Positions 9,774-21,700 of a stretch of 64,000 nucleotides of DNA are shown one piece after another. A model generated the notes under the pieces. That model was not told the DNA's origin and searched no databases. It saw only the letters and a program-made list of their open reading frames with translations. The number at the start of each line of letters is the position of its first letter. Positions within the stretch are counted from its first letter, which is position 1. The stretch is taken from the NCBI GenBank assembly GCA_021018995.1, contig CM037590.1:37822287-37886286 (forward strand), written 5' to 3'. This stretch comes from Chloranthus sessilifolius. Its lineage: Eukaryota > Streptophyta > Magnoliopsida > Chloranthales > Chloranthaceae. A program made the translations under genes and the position numbers.

Positions 9774-12700
9774 CTAAAGATCAAGAATCTCATGTGAGTG
9801 AAAACTAGTTAATATGCATTAAACCAAGCCCAATAAATTGAAATAGCTATCAACCAATATATATTTATATATATGATCAGTTTCAGTAAGTTACATGTTA
9901 TCATATGAAAACTAGGATCATATATTAGAAAGGCATACTGATAAATACCACCGGTATGATCTTCATTTAAGTAATATTTTTTCAAAAAAACTACAATCCC
10001 AAAGTAAAATGTTATTCAAGTTGACAAGCAGGTGTTCCTTTATAATAATCGAAAACTTTACCTGTAATTTGGAGACGGAACTTAGCCCAAACGCCATACA
10101 CTGCATTGGCTATAGTTGCAATCTGTGAATAGATTGCTCGCTTATTAAACATATCATGGTGAAATAACTTGAGAGACTTACTCTTCACAAAAGTATGCAC
10201 AAAGAGAAGATATAGCATCCACAGAACTAAATAGGATTTCTTAAAGCGAAAAACATGAATTTATAAATATAAAGGTGACAGGCACATGTGAGCAAGAGCT
10301 TTATGACACTGTAAACTGTGATAACAACGCAATGTATAAAGCTTAAACTTTAACTGCGGAAAAACAACTTGGCAGATACCAACCAAACTTCAAAAATTAT
10401 TCTAACTGAAAAATACCTTGATTAATTTGTACTGCAAAATAAGAAAATTTTTGAAAAGTACTAACAGTAAAAAATGGATCAACCGATTCGATACATCTGA
10501 CAAGGAGAACACATTCACTACTTACTTTAATTTCTTCAAAAATAGAAATGAGTCCTGATAGACCAATAAGAACATTGTCTGAAAAAATATTATGCTTATA
10601 TTAGAAATGCATATTTAAGGATGAGATTTTTGCGCATATTGGTTACTTATGAAGTGAATCTATTTATGAGGGAGATACTACAATATAAAGCCCGAACGCA
10701 TTACCAACCCTTACACAAGCGAAATATTATAGAGATACGAAACTATGTTGACCTATTCCCCCTACACTTCAAAAACAGAGTTCCAAATGCCAAATAAAGT
10801 ACCAAGTCAAAATTGACTATTTTATCCATTCCTCATACACAAGTGAAATAATATTGAGATCCAAAACTATGCTTATCCATTCCTCCTTTGCTTCAAACAT
10901 AGAGAGCTTCAATTGCGAAAGAAACACTTCTTGCATATGATGGAGAAGGATGCTCATTGCTCCAGATAAAATATCAGACCTACCTCTTTCATGGCTTTTG
11001 TGTTTATAGAAATACCCATTTATCTCCTATGCATGGGAAAACTCTCTAGAGAATAATTAGAATCGTAGAGAAGTTACAATTATGTTCCACGACAAAAAAA
11101 GGTTTTGTGAGACAGCTATTTATATTCGTCTACGAGATTGATTGCATATTTCCTTCGACACACAACTATTATCATCATGAGATAGTCTACAATGAGTGTT
11201 CACCCATCATGGGTGGACACGGCAGTCCACACCTGTGTGACTGCATGACGAGCACGGACTTTCAATGCATAGAAGTCCATGCACGTCATGCAGTCACATA
11301 GATGTGTGGACTACTTTAATGCACATGATGAGTAGACACCCATTCTAGACTAACTCTATCATCATTTCCTTTGCCTAAAATCCCATCGATTAGTGATTGT
11401 AAACAACAAATTTGCGTAGAATATGAATCTAACACAAATTAATCATAACAAATTTTCCTTCGCTAGGAGAGGGTTTTTATTGAAAATAGTGGACTTTACA
11501 CTTCCAGGTATCGCAATCGATTCCCCGTTAATTACGTCAAAATTGAAAACCTCTGATTAAAACCTACTAAATAAAATTAACGCAATTACATCTCTGAAAT
11601 AAACAAACTAAATTTTAAGTCTTAGTATTTATCGGCATCTTCAATCTGTCACGAGATAGATGCATGGTATACTGTCTTCATTGGAGATTTGAGAAATATG
11701 AAATAAGGGACTACGGATGGGAGAACCCCTCCTCCAAAAGCCGGTCTCATCTGATCGACAAGCACGAGTCATAACTAGAGCAAGATTCTTGTTCTCTGGT
11801 CTCAAAGATGAATTCGAATACCAAATTCATCCTCCTAGTAACTAGTTATCATAGGAGTTATAAAGTATCTAATCGTGAGTTAGATATCGCCAAATTCCTC
11901 AAAATTTGGCGATCATAGATTATGTCTTTGTAATGATTTTACCGTTGGATCTTACCAATGTCCTAAGATTTAGTCAATATATGATAAATTTATCATTGGA
12001 TATCTTTATGATCTCGTAATATGACCGTTTGATCAAAAGTCAATGAGTCCACCATTGGATCTGACCAAAAACACTAGATCTGGTCAATATATAATAAATC
12101 TACCGTTGGATCTCGTTATAATCTTGTATTATGATCGTTTGGTCAAAGGTCAACGAGTCCACCATTAGATTTTACCAAAATCATAAGATCCGGTCAATAT
12201 GTCATAAATCCACTATTGGATCTCGTTACGATCTCGTATTATGATCGTTTGATCAAAAGTCAACGAGTCTGCAGTTAGATTTGACCAAAACTATAAGATT
12301 TGGTCAATATGCAATAAATCCACCATTGGATCTCGTACGATCTCATATTATGATCATTTGACTAAAATTCAACGAGTCCATTAGATTTGACCAAAACTAC
12401 AAGATCTGATCGATATGTAATAAATCCACTGTTGGATCTTACTATCGCGTATTGTAATCGTTTGACCAAAAGTCAAACAATCCACCGTAAAAGAATTTTC
12501 GATCTCGAGGTTAAGGTCCAAACCCTACATTTGAGGGAGTGATGATCTGAATCGCGAGGGAAACTCTAATTTCAGGATACGATTTAGATTTGGTAAATCT
12601 CACGATTATGAGTCATCGTAGATGAATATTTCGGGTGTCATAGTTCGGAATCATTCTTTGGATTCGTGATTGCAACCCGTATGAGTATCAAATTTGTAGT

Positions 12701-15700
12701 TGCAATCCGAGTGTATAAGGAGTTATGTCAGGGGACGTACCCACGTGGCTTAACTATTTCTAAGTACACAGAAAATTGGGTACGAGTCGTAACGCGTAAT
12801 CCCAAATTGTAACCATAAATCCTACTAAGGTAAGAGTCATAGCTCTTATCCTAAGCGTATCACTTGTAGGTAAGGGTCATAGCTCTTATCCTAAGTGTCT
12901 AAACCCCGACTTATTCCTCCCGTCAACTTTTAAAAATAAAAATAAAATAAAAAAAGAAAGGAATAGCAAGAATCTCGGAGATACCATAAAGTCTTTTGTA
13001 AGAAAAGTCGGAGATATTTTCGGCAGAGGTGTCGTGTCAGAATTTTCAGATCCCCGATAATGAGAACGAATCTGCTATTTATACTTTTATGGTAGCGGTT
13101 ATAGGAAGTTATAATCCTACGATTTTCGCAGGAGTTTCATGAAATCAAGGGTTGTAAGAGTTGCGTAAGTTTTCACTTTCACGCGGATTGAGAAAAAATA
13201 TTCTCGCATACGCAAGTCGTTACTCATAAGCACCTAGGCACGTAGGTGTCTAAGTATGATATCTAGGCACCTAGGTGTCTAAGTATGATTTCTAGACACC
13301 TAGGTGCCTAATTACGATCTCTAGACACTTAGGTGCCTAAGTATATTATCTAGGCACCTAAGTGTCTAAGTACAATATCTAGGCACCTAGGTGCCTAAGT
13401 ATATTATCTAGACACCTAGGTGTCTAAGTATGATATTTAGGCACATAGGTGCCTAACTACGATATCTGGGCATCTAGGTGCCTAATTGCGATATCTGGGC
13501 ATCTAGGTGCCTAATTGCGATATCTAGGCACCTAGGTGCCTAAGTACGATATCTAGGTACCCTAGTGCCTAAGTATATTAGGTGTCTGATATAACTTAGG
13601 ACTTTAATTCCCATTTAGAGTAGGTTTGTTAAAAGAAAAGACTATAAGTAGAGTCCCATTTCCTAATTTCTTCTATTAATTTATTCTATCTAATTTTTTA
13701 GATTAAGTGGAAGGAGTTCCCGATTCCAAAAATTCTCAGTCAACAGTGATCGACTAATGCAAGTTTGCTGATTCGACTAGCCAAGAAAGTTGTTGTTAGT
13801 GGTTCTCACAGCCGGCTGTCTACCTGATGCTAACCCTATTCCTGATCCAGGCTTAGGACCGGCATTGGTAGAGTGAATCAAGAAACATCCAAGTTTGACA
13901 TATTTACGTAACATTAATGATTAAAATTATTTGAAATGCTTTTCAGATTATATACTACTTAATTTGTCTATAAACTATTTTATTATGAAAAGTTTGTTTG
14001 TATCTCCTGCATCTTATATAAATCCAACTATTTAAATTATAAATTTTCATTATTAAGGATGGACAATTTTGGCTATAATAGACCAGGGTTATTTTGGATA
14101 AATTTTTTTAATTGTGGATTTGCTAAATATAAGTGAATTTTATGGTAAAAGAGAGGAGTACAAATTTGGATCGCTCAAAATACCATATGTTGACTTATTC
14201 CAGAAATTTTTCAGAGACGATTTACCCTACAAGTTCTCTCATTTGGAGACTTAATGCATATCGCCACTCTAAAGAAAGAAAAACAGTTCAAAACTGTCAG
14301 TAGAGTCATCGTATCCCTTACTACCAGTCAGTTCAAAACTGTCAGCAGAGTCATCGTATCCCTTACTACCAGTTTTTTATGATTCCATTTTATTTTATTT
14401 ATTTTTTATACTCTAAAGTGTCTATCTGTGGAAACTAGATTTTAATTGCTATTTATCTACTGAGATTAAAATATCCTAAACATAGCCTCAGACTTCATAG
14501 GAAAGCAAAACATAATAGAGCATCACATTATTCCCTTCACACAATACGGCCTTACCAATACCAAATTTCGTGATTCAATCTTTTTTTGACTCCCCTAGTA
14601 TGAATGGTGGAAACTCTAAAGTTCAAACACAGTGATACCGAAAATGAAATCATATATTTCATCAACAACATGCCTGATGAATGTTAGGCCAGCCGATTAA
14701 ATGAAGGGAGACCCCTCAATCCAAAAGGGAAAATAAAGCTCACACATGGTGAAATTCTGGGACCAATCGATCTTCTGAGTTTTGATACATCAAACCTCAA
14801 ATAGAGTGAGGAGCCCTTGAAGTTGGCAAAAGAAATTTTCAAAAGTACTTCCATACATCAAACCTCTAACAAAAAGAAGTTACCTGCAGAAAGACTTCGA
14901 CCTAGCAGCTACCGAATCATGTGAAAGAGACATCTACGAATTACTAGGGAATCTGACATCTATGGAAGTCATCTCGTGACAAGATTGTTGGTGTAAAAGG
15001 GTATCCACAAACTAAATAATCAAATGATGCCAGTGACATTCCATTATTCAATTTCAATTAATGGGGGTATCCACGAATAGGGAAATTTGCACTTTCGGCC
15101 CTATAATTTCGCGTATTTGTAGAAACGGTCATATAGTTTCAATCCTTGCATAACAAGCCAGCTCCAAGCCAAGCCGGTTCCACGTCAGCACTTCTATTGA
15201 GCTCGGACGATACGTATCGGATACCCGGTATTTTGACCTATGTATAAATACGACGAAGTCCCAAGTTACAAGACACGTCCTCAAAAAAGAGCCGAAGATC
15301 CGAAGAGCCGAGATGACGATAATGACAATGATGACAGAGACGAAAACGACGATTATGAGGTCACTGTACGTCAACATATGGAACCAAGGGGCAAACCGGA
15401 GTTTAGGCCCCACCCAACAAGAGAGCATCCGGTTAGGCAACCCCACTTAACCAAAGAAGTAACGGAGCTTAGAAAAGAATGCAAAACGCTCCGTATGGCT
15501 GTTAAAGAGATGAAAAGTGACTTTCGACGTGCATTTACAGTACTTAAAGGGCAAGCACTGACCATTGAACAGTTAGGGAAAGACAAGAAGACCCTACAAG
15601 AGCAAGTTGGGTCATTACAAGATGAAGTAGGGTTTCTACAAGATGAAGTAGGGTCTCTACAGGATCGAGTTCTAAATTTAACTGAACAAAATGACGCAAT

Positions 15701-18700
15701 TCAGAAGGACCTTGATGCGGTCAGATCTCATTTGACGAAAGTACTAAACCAATTCTTTTTAAATTTTAAAAAAATTATTTTTTTAACGATTAATGCAAAA
15801 TTAGCTTGTCGACCGATCATGTAAGTTATCGACCGACAACTTACATTACTGGTCGATAATGTAAGTTATCGACCGACAACTTACATTATCGGTCGATGAT
15901 GTAAGTTATCGTCCAATAACTTAAGTTGTCAGTCGAAAACTTACATGAGCAGCCGATAATGTAAGTAATCGGCCGACAACTTACATTATCGTCCGACAAC
16001 TTACATTAGCGCCTGATAATCTAAGTTACCGATCGCTGACTTACATTATCGGGCGCTAATGTAAGTTGTCGGCCGATTACTTACATTATCAGCCAATCAT
16101 GGATCAAAATATCGTCCGATACCGATACGTATCGGTATCGGAGGTGGACGATACGGTACATTAAATGTACCGTATCGCCCATTTATATGGCTAATACCGG
16201 ACGATACATTCAATGTATCGTCCCAGATATATCGTTCGACGACGTATCGTCCGATACGTGCGGTTTTTTCCCGACGATACGTCTTAAAAACCGGCATTTT
16301 GATCCTTGCAGCCAATAATGCGGTCGCTAACCTGCTTCCCAAATAATGTTATTTTTTTTAAATATAATGACACTTTTTAATGTATTTTGCAATTATGCAG
16401 GATAATATTCTCTCCTCTGTTCTATTTGAAACCTTCGTTCCCACTGCCACTCATCCAACAGCTTCTCAATCTTTTGCTCCTCAAACTTCTACCCCCCATA
16501 CCACTGCCACTCAACCAACAGTCACCAAATCTTCTAACCCTAAACCAACTGCTCCTCAACCAACTCATAAACCCACCGCTCCTCAACCAACCCCTAAACC
16601 CACTGCTCCTCAACCTACTCATCAATCCACTGCCCCCAAAACTTCTGCCCCTAAACCTACTGGCCCAAAATCCACTGCTCCTCAACCAACCCCTAAACCC
16701 ACTACTCCTCAACCTACTCATCAATCCACCGCTCCTCAACCAACCCCTAAACCCACTACTCCTCAACCTACTCATCAATCCACCGCTCCTCAACCAACCC
16801 CTAAACCCACTACTCCTCAACCTACTCATTAATCCACTGCCCCCTAAACTTCTACGCCTAAACCTACTGACCCAAAACCCACTACTCCTCAACCTACTCC
16901 TCAAGCCACTGCCCCCAAAACTTCTGCCGCTAAACCAACAGTCACTCAACCCACTACTGAAGCACCTCAACCTCCTGCTAAACAACCCTTAGTGGAAGTG
17001 GGTGATGAGGGTGCTCCTCTTACCCAGCCTTCCCATGAGTCACAGCCGGCATCACTAAAATCAATTTTAGTGAAACTATCAACTGTAAAGAGTAAAGCCG
17101 AGGGATATGACTTACGTGCTCGGAAGAAGAGAAAGACCCCGACCAGTAAAGTCATTATAAAAATACCAAGATTGGTTGTGGAGGAGGATAAGCCAAAATC
17201 AATGGAGCATAAATATATGCTCAGTTTTTGGAACCGGCCGGAGGAAGAGGACAATGTGATCGTCAATACTATCATGGGTGTTGACATCACAGTCGCTATT
17301 TAAAAGGTCCTCAAAGGACGCTCGTGACTCGATAATGAAGTCATCGACGCGTACTCGAGAGTCCTTGAAGTGATCAACGATTCAATGTTTATGGCAAATG
17401 CAGAAAAAAGCCAGTTCGCTTCTGTGTCCGCCCTGGTAAGGTGTCAACTATTTATTGTTTCGTTTCTTTCATTTATTTGTCTTTTCATTCATGACTCTCA
17501 ATTTATTTATTTTAATTTATTTACTTATTACATTATCCTCTTTCAGACCTTGTTTATGGCAGACGAGAAAAAATTTGAAAAATATGTCGATAATGAAGGT
17601 CTAGCAGCACTTAACGACTTCAATAAGTGGCAGGCCTATTGTGATGAGTGGCAAGTTCGTCACAATTCAAAGTCGCTTGAACCCCTACTTACCAATAATA
17701 AACACGGAATTCACGCTGTCGACTGTGGAACGGTATGTTTTTTAATACTACACTTCGCTTTATTTAACGTCAACGGCTTTTTAAATTTTTAGTTATTTAA
17801 GATTCCGGTTCCGTTTCTGTGCAGATTTTTCTTCCAATGCACAGTCAAAAACATAGCCACTAGGCGTTGGCTATAATTTCATTAGTTGATCGCGAAATTA
17901 AGTTGATAAACCCAGCAGACCGAGAGTGCTCATGGAGGATCGAAGCGCATAAAGGATGTCTATTGCATCACCTTCCGCGTCTTCTTTACACTGTCGGTTT
18001 GATGTCTGCTTTCGATCAACAGTGGAAGGTATCGGCATTCAACAGTGTTAATCTCCCGTTCCAAAGAAACGGTTGGGACTGCGGTGTGTATGTTTTGAAG
18101 TATATAGAATACTTCTCCCAAGGGCGAACTATTGATTTCGAAGAAAAACAAATGCAAAAATTTAGAGCCGAAATCGGACATTTAATGTGCACATTTGGGA
18201 AGAGTTAATTTTTTGTAATAAATTTTTTATATTTTTGTAATAATTTTTTATATTTTTGTTACAATTTAGGTTATGCGTTGATAAAATGATGAAGGGAGCC
18301 ATTAGTTGCATACCTTTTCTCAGTCGTTGCACCTGATGTTAAAATTTTCGTCATTGCACCGACATCCTATGGTTGCACATGAAAAAATAAAAATTAAATT
18401 ATAGATACTTCATCTTCTCAAAGGGAAACAATCTATACGAAAAGGGGTTCCTATTGTTCAATAATGAATAAAAACCTCTCTCTCTCTCTCCTGTTCATTT
18501 CTCTGCAAACATTGCAAAGCCAATCAATTGCAGTTTGGCCCAGCCAACCAATTTCTTTGCTTCAAATACTAGAAAGCCAACGTCTATCAAATTCCTGCAA
18601 TGCACCGAATCTCCTTGTCTAATTTCTCTATGAAAACACAATACTCTACTGTCCATAACAATTTGACCATCTTAGATCTCTAAACGAAGAGCAAGAACAA

Positions 18701-21700
18701 AAGCTCTTTGATCTCCACAAATGCTCAGAGCTTAACCATTCAAAACAATTTCAAGCTCAAATCTTCAAAGTCAGCCTCCATTAAGACCCCTTCCTAGTCC
18801 CTAAGCTCATATCGGCTTTTGCTCAATGTCCACAAATGAAATCTTCAATCCAATCAATACCCTTGTTTGCAGTACCCTCATAGAGCTTACACCTCAAAAC
18901 ACCCTCTCCGTCCAACCCTTCTCCCCATTCTTCCAAATGATCCCTGCTCAAATCATAAAATATGATTTTTCTGCTGATTCCTGCAAGGAAATCATTTGAT
19001 GCCACAAATGAACAACCTCAAAGTTGAAGTCTCAAGGGTTTGGAGCTTTCGGTCTTTGCGCTTTCTAGTTGCTTTGGAAATCGTCAGCGCCCGCTAATAT
19101 AAGTCAGCACTCGCTAACTTAAGTTAGCAGACGCTGACTTATGTTAGCGACCGCTGACTTATGTTAGCGGGCGCTGACTTAAGTTAGCGAGCGCTGACTT
19201 ATATTAGCATACGCTGACCTAAGTTAGCGCCTGCTAACTTATCTTAGCACCCACTGACTTAGGTTAGCGGGCGCTAATTTTTCGCTAACTTGAGCCAGCG
19301 GACGGGCGCTAATTTTTCGCTAACTTAAGACTCAAACGGAATTTAACTAATCCGAATTTGATTTCGATTCATTCAGTTAATCGATTTTTCATTTTTATTC
19401 GTTTTTTTCAGTTAGGTGCAATCATATAAGGGTAGAAATAAAGGTACTGACTTTGGGTACTCTTACATGTAATGTAAGTTAATTTCAAATTCTAACAAAT
19501 TTACACAAGCGATGGTTATGACCATATTTGTTACAATTTTTACATCGTAGTGGTCGAACTTCACCTTTAGATCTTATTCTCCTTTTCTTCGGACGGCCTA
19601 CTTGACGTATTTTGTGCAGAGGCAAAACTTGAATGTCGTCTCTTAGCGAAGTCCATTGGCGCTTGTCAACGGTCGTGACAAAGTATTCTTTATAAGTTTC
19701 TCTAAATAAGCTACTGGTAAACCAGCGCTCACAAAATTGGGGGATCTCTCTTTCTCTGTTTCGACTGGATAATGCGGCGATCACATGTGAACATGGTAAT
19801 CCAAGGATAGCCTAACGTCTACATGTACATGTTCGCTTATCTAGATCGACACTATGAGTGTAATCACCACGTTTAACTTGAAATATATCACGACCATATG
19901 GTATAACGTTCTTTCAACGGGCCCATCCTGAATTTCATGTTATGTGCTCTTACGCCATCGGTGTTAACACGTGTGTCATTTAATTTCCTTCCTCCTGACG
20001 ACGAAGATAAAATCCGGCTACCTTTGTGCGAATAGTTTCTAATATACTCACGATCAGTTCCTCCTTGGCTATTTTCAACACACTATTAATGCTTTCAGCT
20101 ATATTAGTTGTCAACATATCATAACACCTCCCTGGAAAATATGCGCGCGCCCAGAAATGGTCACCAATTTCTTTAATCCATGTTGTACATTCCCGGGGGG
20201 CGTTGTCTTCTATTTTTCTCAAAATTCTTTTATATTTTGCTTCCGAAAATGCACGGGCAGCAACCCAGATAAGCGGTCTAGAGATTGTATCCTTATATGT
20301 ATCAAACAGATCAAGGAGCCATGTCCAATGATCTTCATTTTCTTTCAGTACAACGCCGAACGCTATAGGGAATAAATGTCTATTCCCGTCTATCCCATAG
20401 CTATTAACAACACTCCTTTGTATCGTCCCCGCAAATGCGTTCCATCTATTGGAATTATTCTTCGTAAAGTATTACGAAAGCTTCGAATGCAAGGTCCGAA
20501 TGCCACGAAAAATCTCTGAGATGCATTATCAGGCTCGAGACACAATTCGGTCTATACGTCTAGATGGACTCGCTGTAATTCGGCGACATATGACGGTAAC
20601 ATCTTAAATTGGTCCTTCCAGCTACCTCGGATGTCATTTAACGTCATTTCTTTTTCTCTCCATGCTTTCCAGTAACCTACTGTTATATCGTATTTTTTTC
20701 AATATAAAAAATTATTGAAACAGGAGTCTCGTCAAAGCCCTTTAATAGCTTATCCCTCACGAATGAAGCTATCCACGATGTCGTACATTGGCGATGTCCG
20801 CTTTCGAAAGCTGGCCTTCCACACGTATGTTCCGGGCGGAAAGTTTTCACAGCAAACGTGTCCACACCTACCAATTTCGATGCATGTATTCGCCAAACAC
20901 ATCCTACTTCAATACACCTCGTCGTAACTCGAAGAGGACTGGTTTTTATTGGTTTAATTTGGAAACTATTTGCCACTGCAAATTCTTTAAGAGCTTTCTG
21001 AAAGGATTTCTTATTTCTAAACACCTGACCAATGGTAATTGGTCCCCCTTCATACTGTTCCTCATCATCCGAATCCATACTCTCTTTCCAAGTCATTAAG
21101 CTGATAGTCTTCGTCCACTAGAGGTTGATCAATTCCCATATTAGTATCAACACGCGAAGTAGGCGACGGCGGTGCTTCATTATTTTCGGGATCACTATCA
21201 CCGTCATCGACTGGATGATTATTACGTGATTGGGATTGATTCCGTCAATGTACGTTTGGTTGAGGTGCAGTTGTTTGGATTGAGGTTGACCGAGGTGGGA
21301 ATGTTTGAGGTACGAGAAGCTGTTGTGTTGAAGGCTCGATTATCCTTGGCTCCGAAGCTATTGGTTCGGAAGGCCATTGATATGGACTAAGGCCGACTAA
21401 AAACGTTTCCCACTGATTCCAGGCAAATGTATTATTTACCGATTTGAAGTTGAGCTGAGATGTATCATGCATCGGATTCATTTGATGACAATATCATTTA
21501 TCTTCATCACCTTCTCTCATTGGAATGTCTGAAGAGGGTTGCTCCAGAGGCCTACGATAGGGGCGAAATCTTATATTTATATTTCTATCATCCTCGACTA
21601 TCATCGGTGCAGCGATATTCTCCTCTTCAAACCGTATTTCTTGATTTTCAATCAAATGTTCTGGTTTCATACCATCATCATCTACTAATTTGACGTTTTC

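Larger units (their letters stand above)
15240..18208 (+). pseudogene. ULP1-like (C48) protease gene of MULE-1, N-truncated and broken
   Basis: Four exons by splice signals and phase: 15240-15740, 16401-17435, 17547-17732 and 17825-18208. Exon 1 encodes an acidic stretch, then a Leu/Gln/Glu-rich coiled coil with repeated LQDEVG. Exon 2 encodes a Pro/Thr repeat region and a basic patch (RARKKRKTPTSK). The last exons hold the Ulp1 fold: His17858 codon, LINPADREC (Asp), and NGWDCGVYVLKYIEY with the catalytic Cys codon at 18080-18082. Ulp1/SENP-type proteases cleave SUMO-like conjugates; the role of transposon copies is unknown. Breaks: stops at 16831, 17301 and 17326, and TAG at 17861 where family members have Trp after the His. 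The first ATG falls in a MITE remnant. Confidence 0.88.

Noticed and set aside
15806..16097. Regularly spaced palindromic repeats resembling a CRISPR array
   Set aside because: Plant nuclear context, spacers not of constant length or unique, no cas genes, and the array lies in an intron of a transposon gene.
16422..16985. Minus-strand Ser/Arg/Gly-rich open frame of 187 residues
   Set aside because: It is the shadow of the Pro/Thr coding minisatellite on the plus strand.
16387..16992. Plus-strand Leu/Pro-rich open frame of 201 residues in another frame
   Set aside because: Alternative frame of the same minisatellite. The frame in phase with the splice sites and the Ulp1 exons is the real one.
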